Below, piece by piece: positions 25,866 to 34,003 of a stretch of 64,000 nucleotides of DNA. Below the pieces are notes generated by a model that saw only the letters and a list, made by a program, of their open reading frames with translations, was not told the DNA's origin and ran no database searches. The translations under genes were made by a program, and so were the position numbers. Where the stretch lies: contig JAFDYN010000006.1 in the NCBI GenBank assembly GCA_018267385.1, positions 124,001 through 188,000 of the forward strand. The letters are read 5' to 3'. Each line of letters opens with the position of its first letter. Positions within the stretch are counted from its first letter, which is position 1. This stretch comes from Bacteroidota bacterium. GTDB lineage: Bacteria; Bacteroidota; Bacteroidia; Chitinophagales; LD1.

Positions 25866-27023
25866 CTAGATATTCCCCTTCATGATCTCGCGGCTGATCA
25901 CCAGTTTCTGGATCTCAGAGGTACCCTCACCTATCGTGCAGAGCTTAGAGTCACGGTAGAACTTCTCTACCGGGAAGTCCTTCGTATAGCCGTAGCCACC
26001 AAAGATCTGGATCGCATCCGTAGATATCTGCACAGATATCTCAGAGGTATAGTACTTGGCGATAGCTGACTCGCGGGTCATTGGCTTCTTTTCATTCTTG
26101 AGGTAGGCAGCCTGCATGGTGAGCAGCTCACCTGCCTCGATCTTGGTAGCCATATCGGCCAGTTTGAATCCTATAGCCTGGAAGTTTGCGATAGGCTGGC
26201 CAAACTGCTGGCGCTCCTTGGCATACTTGACAGCAGCCTCATAGGCACCTACAGCTATACCGAGGCCCAGAGACGCGATGGAGATACGGCCACCGTCCAG
26301 GATCTGCATAGCCTGCTGGAAGCCACGGCCTACGCCGGCCTCCCCTCCTACTACATTGGCATCAGGTACGAAGCATTCATCAAATATCACCTCTGCAGTC
26401 TCAGAGGCACGCATGCCCAGCTTGTTCTCTTTCTTGCCTGCTTTCAGGCCCGGATTGCCGCGCTCTATGATGAATGCGGTCATCCCCTTAGAGTCCAACA
26501 GTTCGCCGGTACGCACGATAGCTACTACTACATCACTAGAGATGCCGTGAGTGATCCAGCACTTGGTGCCATTCAGCACCCAGCCACCGTCCACCTTCTT
26601 GGCAGTACATTTCATGCGCATGGCATCAGAGCCGGTATTAGGCTCGGTCAGGCCCCAGGCACCTATATGCTGGCCGGAGGCGAGCTTGGGCAGATATTTT
26701 TCTTTTTGCTCTTTGGTGCCATGGTAGTAGATATGGCCTGTGCAGAGTGAGTTGTGCGCCGCCATAGAGAGGCCTATAGAGCCACATACCTTAGATATCT
26801 CTACGATCGCCGTTACATACTCAAAGTAGCTGAACCCTGAGCCACCGTATTCCTGTGGGATATAAATACCCATCAGGCCCAGGTCGCCCATCTTGTGAAA
26901 AAGATCCTTAGGGAAATGCTGAGACTCATCCCACTCCATCATCTTCGGGCGTATCTCTTTATCCGCAAAGTCACGGCATACCTGAGCGATCATTTTCTGG
27001 TTGTCATTCGCGGCGAAATTCAT
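25866..27023 (-). CDS. Acyl-CoA dehydrogenase, short/medium-chain type
   Basis: A 385-residue FAD enzyme of beta-oxidation or branched-chain amino-acid breakdown. Landmarks are [65 protein letters not shown] and [16 protein letters not shown]. The glutamate in GEGT is in the position of the catalytic base of short- and medium-chain dehydrogenases, in contrast to the long-chain-type enzyme at 10.8-12.0 kb. It is a single-gene unit divergent from the small-secreted-protein trio. Substrate chain length is not certain. Confidence 0.88.
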   Translation of the reverse strand: MNFAANDNQKMIAQVCRDFADKEIRPKMMEWDESQHFPKDLFHKMGDLGLMGIYIPQEYGGSGFSYFEYVTAIVEISKVCGSIGLSMAAHNSLCTGHIYYHGTKEQKEKYLPKLASGQHIGAWGLTEPNTGSDAMRMKCTAKKVDGGWVLNGTKCWITHGISSDVVVAIVRTGELLDSKGMTAFIIERGNPGLKAGKKENKLGMRASETAEVIFDECFVPDANVVGGEAGVGRGFQQAMQILDGGRISIASLGLGIAVGAYEAAVKYAKERQQFGQPIANFQAIGFKLADMATKIEAGELLTMQAAYLKNEKKPMTRESAIAKYYTSEISVQISTDAIQIFGGYGYTKDFPVEKFYRDSKLCTIGEGTSEIQKLVISREIMKGNI

Positions 27024-27276
27024 ATTCAGCAGTATTTATTGGCAGTGGTTTATAAAATCGGGAGCGAATATAAACTTTTTCCCCGCTTATAGCCCCTCGT
27101 TGTGTGGAAACTGTTTCGTTGTTTCCACAGGTCCTCTCGCATACAACATGGCATCTAATAAATTGATATTCAATTAAAAATCACATTGGCATAAAAAATG
27201 AAACAGATGTAGTGAGCCTGAAACGCGCCCATCCGAAAAGCGATATGAGTAGGATCACAAAAAATCTATAAACAAA

Positions 27277-27774
27277 ATGAAAGCAATACTCACCACAGTC
27301 CTATCTACCCTCATAGCGGTATATAGCTTTGCGCAGAGCGCACCTGTATCTCCGGCTGAGAATACTCAGACGGCCTCTATTATCAAATTGCAAAAGACAG
27401 AAAGGTCATCACTCATGTATCATGACTATACGGTATCTGACTGTAGCAAATATCATAAGATGAAAGTGGCTGGTATAGTGCTGGCATCTGTAGGTGCGGC
27501 TATGATCATGACCGGAGGCATCATGGCGGCGGTAGACAGCCGCACGGTCTATGTCAATGATCCTGGCAGGCCACCTTATGCTCCTGCACGCCCGCTACGC
27601 GCTGCTGGTGGTGCATTCGTAGGATTAGGCGCCCTGAGCGTGGGTGCGGGCATACCCCTGGCTATCATAGGTGGAGTAAAGGGCCATAAATATTGCCATG
27701 GAGGTTACGCTCCCGCTTCTTCTTATGAGCCTCGCGGCAGAGCGGGTGAGGCGGGTCTTGCTGATAATTTTTAG
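27277..27774 (+). CDS. Small secreted/membrane protein, paralogue 1 of 3
   Basis: A 165-residue protein with a signal peptide (TVLSTLIAVYSFAQS). Near residue 61 a CSKYHKMKVAGIVLASVG segment leads into a Gly/Ala-rich membrane helix. A second helix follows in GALSVGAGIPLAIIGG and ends with KGHKYC. The same plan (signal peptide, Cys-x-x-Y/K-Met-Lys helix, loop, AGIP helix, Lys/Arg-Cys) occurs in the next two genes, so the three are tandem duplicates. I do not recognise the family. A two-helix hairpin with paired cysteines in the envelope is predicted. Confidence 0.68.
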   Translation: MKAILTTVLSTLIAVYSFAQSAPVSPAENTQTASIIKLQKTERSSLMYHDYTVSDCSKYHKMKVAGIVLASVGAAMIMTGGIMAAVDSRTVYVNDPGRPPYAPARPLRAAGGAFVGLGALSVGAGIPLAIIGGVKGHKYCHGGYAPASSYEPRGRAGEAGLADNF

Positions 27775-27779
27775 ACTGT

Positions 27780-27803
27780 GGCTGCCGGGCATGCCCGGCA
27801 GCC
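27780..27803 (+). terminator. 24-bp perfect palindrome, possible terminator
   Basis: GGCTGCCGGGC followed by its exact reverse complement around a central AT step, giving a 24-bp perfect palindrome 5 bp after the stop of paralogue 1. The downstream strand is CTTCTTCT, a poor T-run, so it may act as an attenuator or an mRNA 3' stabiliser rather than a full terminator. Confidence 0.5.
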
Positions 27804-27827
27804 CTTCTTCTGCTAAAAGCTGCAACA

Positions 27828-28262
27828 ATGAAAGCTTTATTCATCTGCGCCGTTATTATATTAGGTACTATGACGGCGCTGGCCCAGGGAGGGCAGCCTG
27901 CATCCAACCAGACGACATCAATAGTCCGTCTGACATATGATGCAGCCTACTACACCGCACCTGATTATACAGCGGCAGCTTGTGAGAGATACAAGGGCAT
28001 GAAAACCTGCGGGATCGTGCTCACCGCCATCGGTGGCGGGTTGCTGGCTACAGGCGTGGGTATAGTAGTAGCCTCCCATAACGGCAGGATATACAGCGGC
28101 GCAGAGAATCGTTACTTCCGCGGCACTACCCCTCTGGTGGCAGGTGGTGCCGCCGCGATAGTGATAGGCAGTCTGAGCCTCAGTGCAGGCATACCGCTGA
28201 CTATAGTAGGCAGTACCAGACAAAAGCGAACTTGTGGACAAGCACGATTTAAGGATTATTAA
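27828..28262 (+). CDS. Small secreted/membrane protein, paralogue 2 of 3
   Basis: A 144-residue protein with a signal peptide (ALFICAVIILGTMTALAQ). It repeats the plan of its neighbour: CERYKGMKTCGIVLTAIGGG near residue 57, a polar loop with NRYFRGT, then GAAAIVIGSLSLSAGIPLT and a Lys-Arg-Thr-Cys ending. It lies 53 bp after paralogue 1, separated by the palindrome. Function is unknown. Confidence 0.66.
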   Translation: MKALFICAVIILGTMTALAQGGQPASNQTTSIVRLTYDAAYYTAPDYTAAACERYKGMKTCGIVLTAIGGGLLATGVGIVVASHNGRIYSGAENRYFRGTTPLVAGGAAAIVIGSLSLSAGIPLTIVGSTRQKRTCGQARFKDY

Positions 28263-28320
28263 TACCTTTTGGAATCTTTGAGTAGAACTATTGCGTAGAT
28301 AATTTTGTTAACTTCAGGTC

Positions 28321-28821
28321 ATGAAAGCTTTTATTGTCATCATATGCATACTAGGGTGGGGACTATCGGGCTATAGCCAGAGCGAAATGACAATACCGGA
28401 GCAGATACCCTCTATCCAGCCTGAGTCTGTGGTGAAGCTACGCAATATGCCAAATCCTTACACCCACCAGTACAACCAGAATTTTGAAGATATGTGCCTG
28501 CGCTACAAGGCTGTAGAGACAGGCGGCATCATTCTGACCGTAATGGGCGGGAGTCTGATAGTCACAGGTGCTGCTTTGCTACCACACATTCATAGCGTAC
28601 CTGCTGAGGCATCTGAGTATGCACAAAATACAAACAACCGCCAGCGTACGGCCGCCAAGGTAGCGATAGCCATAGGTGCGATGAGTATGACCGCCGGTAT
28701 ACCTATGGTCACCTTTGGTGCTCTCAAAGCCCGCAAGGCGTGCGGCCTGCCTCTCCGGCACAAAGCAGCGCTGCAGCTCCAGTCCGGACAGGATGGAGCA
28801 GGCATCGGGCTTAAGTTTTAA
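28321..28821 (+). CDS. Small secreted/membrane protein, paralogue 3 of 3
   Basis: A 166-residue protein with a signal peptide (FIVIICILGWGLSGYSQS). It again carries CLRYKAVETGGIILTVMGGS near residue 60 and KVAIAIGAMSMTAGIPMVTF followed by KARKACG. The N-terminal mature part is longer and rich in Pro and Gln. It is 58 bp downstream of paralogue 2. Function is unknown. Confidence 0.66.
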   Translation: MKAFIVIICILGWGLSGYSQSEMTIPEQIPSIQPESVVKLRNMPNPYTHQYNQNFEDMCLRYKAVETGGIILTVMGGSLIVTGAALLPHIHSVPAEASEYAQNTNNRQRTAAKVAIAIGAMSMTAGIPMVTFGALKARKACGLPLRHKAALQLQSGQDGAGIGLKF

Positions 28822-28869
28822 GAGATCGCTTGACAGATTCTACTCTTGCTGAATAGCAGCTCATTTCCT

Positions 28870-29880
28870 TCAATGGACTTTCATCTCATCCAACTTCTTG
28901 CGGTAGAGGGCTGCTACCTTATTTTGCTCATCCAGCGTTTTGGAGAAAACTGAATACCCACTCATATCAGGATTGGCGCAGAAATATAGAAACTCCGTAT
29001 CCTCATGATCCAGTACCGCGTCGATAGATTTCTTTTTCGGCATACAGATAGGGCCGGGAGGCAGCCCGGCGTGCATATAGGTATTGTAGGGAGAGGCGTA
29101 TTCCTTGTGCCTGTTGGTCACGCGGCGGGCATCAAAGTCACGCAGTGCAAAGACGAGTGTGGGATCAGCCTGCAGGGGCATATTGATGCGCAGTCGGTTC
29201 AGGTACACGGAGGCCACGGTCGGCAGTTCCTTGTCAAAGATGCACTCCTTCTCTACGATGGAGGCCAGCGTGATCACCTCTGATGGTTTGTATCCCATCG
29301 TAGCAGCCTTGGCCATCCTGGCACCCAGCCAGAACTTGTCATAATACGCATCCATCCGATCCATAAATCCGTCTATGTGCGTATTCCATTTGAATTCATA
29401 ATTGTCAGTGATGAAATGGGTCAGTATGGTATTGGTATCCAGCCCGTAGTTTTTGCAAAAATCAGGATCATTTAGTTTAGCCAGAAAAGCTACCGAGTCT
29501 ATTTCCAGTGTCCTCCCCACCAGTCCGGCAAATTCTTCTTTTGTTCTGATGTTATAGATCACGAGCTTCACCGGTGTCTGCCTGCCACTCTGCAGCATAT
29601 TGAGTATCTCGCGGTTGGTCATATGCCGGGTGAAGACATAATGCCCCGGCTTCACTGTGCTATACCCCTTGATCCGCGCAGCGTATTGAAAGCTCTCCAT
29701 ACTTTGCAGTACGCGCTTCTCTTTTAGCAGAGAGAGGACATCAGCTACTTTTGACCCGGTGGGTATATTTACATAGGGTTGTGACTCGGATGCCGTTATA
29801 TTATTTTTCAGAAAAAGCCACCAGCCGGCAGCACCTGCAGCGATGGTGATGACCAGCAGGGCAATGAGGATCTTGCGCAT
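28870..29880 (-). CDS. mltG: Endolytic murein transglycosylase MltG
   Basis: A 336-residue protein from the ATG at 29880 (MRKILIALLVITIAAG), which puts a single membrane anchor at the N-terminus; an in-frame ATG 27 bp earlier is less likely. The YceG domain shows a LysM-like part (IPTGSKVADVLSLLKEKRVL) and a catalytic part with SIVEKECIFDKELPTVA, where the first glutamate is the catalytic residue, plus LPLGPICMPKK-like substrate-site sequence (GLPPGPICMP). MltG cuts nascent peptidoglycan strands at the inner membrane and so terminates chain elongation. Length is normal. Confidence 0.9.
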   Translation of the reverse strand: MRKILIALLVITIAAGAAGWWLFLKNNITASESQPYVNIPTGSKVADVLSLLKEKRVLQSMESFQYAARIKGYSTVKPGHYVFTRHMTNREILNMLQSGRQTPVKLVIYNIRTKEEFAGLVGRTLEIDSVAFLAKLNDPDFCKNYGLDTNTILTHFITDNYEFKWNTHIDGFMDRMDAYYDKFWLGARMAKAATMGYKPSEVITLASIVEKECIFDKELPTVASVYLNRLRINMPLQADPTLVFALRDFDARRVTNRHKEYASPYNTYMHAGLPPGPICMPKKKSIDAVLDHEDTEFLYFCANPDMSGYSVFSKTLDEQNKVAALYRKKLDEMKVH

Positions 29881-29927
29881 GGAGCTAATATAGGAAAGAG
29901 GTTTCAAATTGTGCTAGCCCTTCTCCT

Positions 29928-29958
29928 CTTGCAGGAGCCGTGATTTCCCCTACATTTG
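29928..29958 (+). promoter_or_regulatory. Promoter of mqnB, probably giving a leaderless mRNA
   Basis: CTTG (29928-29931), 19 nt, then TACATTTG (29951-29958), an exact -7 box. The ATG at 29964 is only 5 bp beyond the box, about where transcription should start. Confidence 0.6.
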
Positions 29959-29963
29959 CCGCC

Positions 29964-30659
29964 ATGAAACTGCTCCTCTGCGTACACCGCCTCAGCGACC
30001 ATCAGCCCCTGCTGGATGCCATAGCACAGCAGTCAGGCCAGCAGCTTTCACCGCCGCCTGATCCGCAGTCTGCTACCTATCTCTTTCAGACGTGCTATCT
30101 GCAGCATGAGATAGAGGTATGCGAGACAGGATACGGAGCCTTTCAGTCGGGGTACAAACTGACCAAAGCTCTCACCCGGCAGCGCTATCACCTCGTACTG
30201 AGTGCCGCGCTTTGCCATGCCTACAAGCCTGACCTGGCACCCGGCACCATAGTGAATGTGATCAAAGATAAACCTGGCGAATGGTCATACACAGCAGATA
30301 CACCTGCTGATCTCTATGAGTCGGGGCTACTCCACAGGGAGAGCTTCCCGCACTATCATGAGGCATTCATCAATATGAATAACAGCTACATGAATGTGAT
30401 GCTCCCGTTCAAGAAGGTCGTTTCACTCACCACTGCCACCTACGGCGAGGCTACTCATGTAGATGCCCGCCGCGAAAAATATAAAGCAGACATAGAGACG
30501 CGCGATGGCCTCAGTTTTGTATATGCCTGTATGTACGAGCGCCAGCCTTTCTACCAGCTATGCTGTGTAGAGCGCAATCTGGCCACCGGCGAGGAGGACA
30601 CTGCCAAGGCACTGAAAACACTAAACGAAACACTACTGGACATCCTGCAAAAACTATAA
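29964..30659 (+). CDS. mqnB: Futalosine hydrolase-like nucleoside phosphorylase-family protein
   Basis: A 231-residue protein from the ATG at 29964; a GTG at 29940 would lie upstream of the promoter box. The fold is that of nucleoside phosphorylases/hydrolases: LLLCVHRLSD at the N-terminus, VLSAALCHAYKPDLAPGTIVN (the SAG-like core with APGT) and IETRDGLSFVYACM, which replaces the purine-specific METMDGAAF of related enzymes. In Bacteroidota the gene usually encodes futalosine hydrolase, which removes hypoxanthine from futalosine in menaquinone biosynthesis. It is coupled to the Sua5-family gene 3 bp downstream. The other men/mqn genes are not in this window. Confidence 0.75.
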   Translation: MKLLLCVHRLSDHQPLLDAIAQQSGQQLSPPPDPQSATYLFQTCYLQHEIEVCETGYGAFQSGYKLTKALTRQRYHLVLSAALCHAYKPDLAPGTIVNVIKDKPGEWSYTADTPADLYESGLLHRESFPHYHEAFINMNNSYMNVMLPFKKVVSLTTATYGEATHVDARREKYKADIETRDGLSFVYACMYERQPFYQLCCVERNLATGEEDTAKALKTLNETLLDILQKL

Positions 30660-30662
30660 GAA

Positions 30663-31277
30663 ATGCTACTGCGCATCCGCCCGGACAATATAGACGACCG
30701 CCTGATCAACCAGGTAGTACAGTGCCTCCAGCGCGGTGGCATCATCATCTACCCCACAGATACGGTCTACACGCTGGGCTGCGACCTGACACACCGCGAT
30801 GCCTATGAGAAGCTGTGCAAACTAAAAGGACTGAAACCCAACAAGGCCAACTTCTCCATCGTCTGCTACGACCTCAGCCACATCTCAGACTACACGCTGA
30901 ATGTGAGCAATCCCTGCTTCAAACTCATGAAGCGCTGCCTGCCCGGCCCCTACACTTTTATATTGAATGCCAACAATACGGTAGCCAAGATATATGGCTA
31001 CGCCAAGAAGACCATCGGTATACGCGTACCGGACAATGCGATAGCCCGTACGATAGTAGATGCGCTCGGCGCACCTATCCTCTCCGCCTCTATCAAAAAT
31101 GAAGACACCATACTGGAGTACATCACCGATCCCCAGGAGATCTATGAGCTGTATGACGGCATAGTAGATATAGTGATAGACGGCGGCATGGGCGGCAATA
31201 TGGCCTCGACCATCATAGACTACTCCGGCAGTGAGCCGATCTTAGTACGCGAGGGCAAAGGGCCTTTTGAGGAGTAA
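30663..31277 (+). CDS. L-threonylcarbamoyladenylate synthase (Sua5/YciO/YrdC family)
   Basis: A 204-residue YrdC-domain protein. Landmarks are GGIIIYPTDTVYTLGCD, KLKGLKPNKANFSIVCYD (nucleotide-binding Lys/Arg region) and LPGPYTFIL. The enzyme makes threonylcarbamoyl-AMP for the t6A modification of ANN-decoding tRNAs, although the short YciO subgroup may act differently; there is no C-terminal Sua5 extension. It starts 3 bp after mqnB, so both are on one transcript. It ends 15 bp from the convergent polyprenyl synthase stop. Confidence 0.82.
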   Translation: MLLRIRPDNIDDRLINQVVQCLQRGGIIIYPTDTVYTLGCDLTHRDAYEKLCKLKGLKPNKANFSIVCYDLSHISDYTLNVSNPCFKLMKRCLPGPYTFILNANNTVAKIYGYAKKTIGIRVPDNAIARTIVDALGAPILSASIKNEDTILEYITDPQEIYELYDGIVDIVIDGGMGGNMASTIIDYSGSEPILVREGKGPFEE

Positions 31278-31292
31278 GCCGGATTTGCGTGA

Positions 31293-32261
31293 TCAAAAAT
31301 CCCTGTCTCTGATCATCTGCGCCATCGTGTAGAGATTGGCCTTGCGGTCATCTGGTATAGAGATATCAGCCAGTGACTGCAGCGCCTCATTGTACAGGGC
31401 GTCAGCTTTGGCCAGGGCCTTTTCGCTGATCTGGTATTTGGCATAGAGCGCTTTGACCCCAGTTACCTTCTTAGCTTCGTCCTCCTCCGCGAAGAGCTTT
31501 AACAATTCTGCCCGGTCATCCGCACCAGCCTCCAGCAGCAAAGTAATGAGCAGTAGTGTTTTCTTATTCTGGATGATATCACCGCCTACCTTCTTGCCCA
31601 CTTTTTCATTATCGCCAAAGGTATCCAGCCAGTCGTCTTTGATCTGGAAGGAAAGCCCCAGCTTCAGCCCAAAATCATAAAGCCGCGCCTGATCTGCCTC
31701 AGAGGCGCCACCGATGATCGCACCTGTCTGCAGAGAGCAGGCCAGCAGCACCGAGGTCTTATAGCCGATCATTTTCAGGTATTCATCTACTGTCACGTCC
31801 AGCCGCTGCTCAAAGTCCATATCCATCTGCTGGCCCTCCAGTATCTCGATGGCCGCCTTGGTAAAGACCCGAAACAGCGATGGCAGCAATGCCTCCGGCG
31901 ACTCTGCCAGATACTTGTATGCATAGGCAAAGAGCGCATCTCCGGAGAGTACGCCCGCGTTCAGGCCAAACTTCTCATGCACGGTAGTTATGCCGCGGCG
32001 CAGCGTAGCATCATCCATGATGTCATCATGTACCAGCGAGAAATTGTGAAAAAGCTCCATGGCGTGTGCAGCACCCATGGCCTGCTGCACCTCACCGCCA
32101 AAGGTGTCACAGGCTATCAGCAGGAGCAGCGGGCGGATACGCTTGCCCGGTATGGCCATGATATGTTCCATAGGCTGGTAGAGCCCCGTGGGCTGCAGGC
32201 GAAAGTCCGCTACGGAAAAACTATTATTATATCTGGCAGCCAGTTCTTTGATACTCAGCAT
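31293..32261 (-). CDS. Polyprenyl diphosphate synthase (geranylgeranyl/farnesyl type)
   Basis: A 322-residue prenyltransferase of the trans-isoprenyl diphosphate synthase fold. The first aspartate-rich motif is LVHDDIMDDATLRRG near residue 77 and the second is IKDDWLDTFGD near residue 208. The family joins IPP to an allylic primer; product length depends on residues before the first motif (MELFHNFS here, with aromatic bulk) and suggests a C15-C20 product. It could supply geranylgeranyl diphosphate to the crtB/crtI locus 28 kb away. It is a single-gene unit on the minus strand. Confidence 0.85.
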   Translation of the reverse strand: MLSIKELAARYNNSFSVADFRLQPTGLYQPMEHIMAIPGKRIRPLLLLIACDTFGGEVQQAMGAAHAMELFHNFSLVHDDIMDDATLRRGITTVHEKFGLNAGVLSGDALFAYAYKYLAESPEALLPSLFRVFTKAAIEILEGQQMDMDFEQRLDVTVDEYLKMIGYKTSVLLACSLQTGAIIGGASEADQARLYDFGLKLGLSFQIKDDWLDTFGDNEKVGKKVGGDIIQNKKTLLLITLLLEAGADDRAELLKLFAEEDEAKKVTGVKALYAKYQISEKALAKADALYNEALQSLADISIPDDRKANLYTMAQMIRDRDF

Positions 32262-32450
32262 ATTTTGAGACTAGGATAGGGTGCTCTCCGCTATTGGTAG
32301 CACGGGTTTCAGGGTCCAAAGTAACATAATTGACATGGACTATTTGTTAAACAGTTTTTCCACATAGTTTGTTGCTGACTGGAATAATTATTTTAGAGAC
32401 GCATCGAATTCATTGCATCTTTGTCAAAACACAAAAACAAAAATAGTATC

Positions 32451-32954
32451 ATGAAAAAACTCTTCACGGTTTTTGCACTCCTCTTTTTTGCCGTGGGCGC
32501 CTTCGCCCAGGAGACCAATGTGACATCTTTCAGAAATATGCCTTGGGGTGCATTTCGTGACAGTATGTATGTCAAGGACCAAAAGATAGAATTTGTAAAG
32601 GATAAAAGCTCCCTGACCAAAAACGCCTACATCATACCTAATGATGACATGTCTATCGGCAACGTAAAGCTGAATAAGATCGACTATATCTTCAATGACG
32701 AAGGTCGCTTTGTAAAAGTATACATCGAGGGTCCAAAGGAGCAGGCAGAGCAGATGAGGTTCATCCTGGACTATAAGTTTGGCACTTTCAAAAATGAAAG
32801 CCGCGTGGATAATGTATCCTACAAGCAATGGCTCGTAAAGGACGTGACCTTTACCCTCGGCGAGTATGACTATCTGAAGTTTGAAGTAAAGATCGAAAGT
32901 AACTGGCAGGCATCTGAGGCGTACAAGAAGAACACCTCCGTGGATGACTTCTAA
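32451..32954 (+). CDS. Secreted protein of unknown function
   Basis: A 167-residue protein from the ATG at 32451, which gives a clean signal peptide (MKKLFTVFALLFFAVGAFAQ); an ATG 30 bp earlier adds a polar leader. The mature part (VTSFRNMPWGAFRDSMY, YIFNDEGRFVKVYIEG) has alternating strands and a repeated W-G/F-R pattern seen in Bacteroidota periplasmic proteins of unknown role. A promoter-like TTTA-N20-CATCTTTG precedes it and an intrinsic terminator follows, so it is monocistronic. No function can be assigned. Confidence 0.75.
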   Translation: MKKLFTVFALLFFAVGAFAQETNVTSFRNMPWGAFRDSMYVKDQKIEFVKDKSSLTKNAYIIPNDDMSIGNVKLNKIDYIFNDEGRFVKVYIEGPKEQAEQMRFILDYKFGTFKNESRVDNVSYKQWLVKDVTFTLGEYDYLKFEVKIESNWQASEAYKKNTSVDDF

Positions 32955-32985
32955 AATAACCCAACCCGTACTAAACAAAACTCTG

Positions 32986-33015
32986 CAAAGCCCCGCCAAG
33001 GGGCTTTGTTTTTTT
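32986..33015 (+). terminator. Intrinsic terminator of the secreted-protein gene
   Basis: CAAAGCCCC and GGGGCTTTG pair perfectly around a 5-nt loop (32986-33008), followed by seven T residues. It begins 32 bp after the stop. Confidence 0.92.
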
Positions 33016-33061
33016 CACCTCACCCAATCCTCTCCAGAGGAAAGGGATAATAGCCAAAATC

Positions 33062-33403
33062 ATGAATGAATTGTCTCTTTTTCGTATAGACCTGTACTCC
33101 CGCCAGCCTCATGTACTGAAAGACTTCTACGAGGAGGCCCTCGGTCTGCGCCTGACGCACAACACTGACGGCGGCAGCACCTATGAGTTGAGCGGCGGGC
33201 GTATGCAGCTGGTCATCACCCGCTCTGTACATGAGGTAAAGAATCGCGTGCGCATCTGCTTTCAGACGCCGGACTTCAAGAACTATAAGCAAATGCTGAC
33301 CATCAGGAATATCCCCATCACAGCTACCAAAGTCAAGGAAGGTCGCTTCTTCTTTGAGCTAAAGGACCCGGACGGAAATGAGGTAGCAGTATACCAGGTA
33401 TAA
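33062..33403 (+). CDS. Glyoxalase/VOC-family protein
   Basis: A 113-residue single-domain vicinal-oxygen-chelate protein. The paired beta-alpha-beta-beta-beta modules are visible: RIDLYSRQPHVLKDFYEEALGL at the start and FFFELKDPDGNEVAVYQV at the end. The metal-ligand glutamates are in FELKDPDGNE and YELSGG. Members include glyoxalase I, dioxygenases and antibiotic-binding proteins; the substrate is unknown. It ends 10 bp from the convergent cdd gene. Confidence 0.85.
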   Translation: MNELSLFRIDLYSRQPHVLKDFYEEALGLRLTHNTDGGSTYELSGGRMQLVITRSVHEVKNRVRICFQTPDFKNYKQMLTIRNIPITATKVKEGRFFFELKDPDGNEVAVYQV

Positions 33404-33412
33404 ACAATTGAT

Positions 33413-33895
33413 CTAAAGATCCGCTCCGGAAAAGTGAAGCGGCAGGAGGTCTTTGACAGAGGCAAGTTTATAGATCGCTCCCTTATCACCCGTCAGGATG
33501 ATCTCTATATTTTTCCCTCCCCTATTCTCAAACTCCAGCAGGGTCTGGCGGCACTGGCCGCAGGGAGCCTTTGGGGAGTCTGACGGCTGTGAGCCACCAC
33601 GGGTCGTGATGGCTATCTTGCTGATGGCCACTCCCGGGTAGACAGATGAGCAGGCGCTCAGCAGCGCCACCTCTGCACAGACACAGACGGGATAGGAAGC
33701 ATTCTCCTGGTTGGCCGCTGAGAGCGTGGCTCCATTGGCTAGTAGCGCTGCACTGCCTACCCGAAAATTAGAATATGGCGAGTAAGACTTATCCATCGCC
33801 TGCCGCGCCTCTTCTATCAGTTCCTTCTCATCTGCCCTTAGTTCGTCAGGGCTATCATACACTTTGACAGTGAGTGAGATTTGTTTTTCACGCAT
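33413..33895 (-). CDS. cdd: Cytidine deaminase
   Basis: A 160-residue zinc enzyme that converts cytidine or deoxycytidine to uridine or deoxyuridine in pyrimidine salvage. The active site is CVCAEVALLSA (Cys ligand and catalytic Glu) and PCGQCRQTLLEF (two Cys ligands), with SPYSNFRVGSAALL at the N-terminal substrate site. This is the homotetrameric short type. The three-cysteine zinc ligand set is as expected. Confidence 0.92.
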   Translation of the reverse strand: MREKQISLTVKVYDSPDELRADEKELIEEARQAMDKSYSPYSNFRVGSAALLANGATLSAANQENASYPVCVCAEVALLSACSSVYPGVAISKIAITTRGGSQPSDSPKAPCGQCRQTLLEFENRGGKNIEIILTGDKGAIYKLASVKDLLPLHFSGADL

Positions 33896-34003
33896 ATAGT
33901 GAAGATAATAAAAAGCAACAAGTGGAAGACTAAGACGATCCAGACGCTACATACTTACACGCTGGTGTTTTCCTCGTCCTCTGCCCTTCATCCCTCGCCC
34001 CTA

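Noticed and set aside
27024..27276. Possible regulatory RNA in the gap between the acyl-CoA dehydrogenase gene and the paralogue trio
   Set aside because: No convincing hairpin or riboswitch-like structure was found. It probably holds two divergent promoters, but no box matches well.
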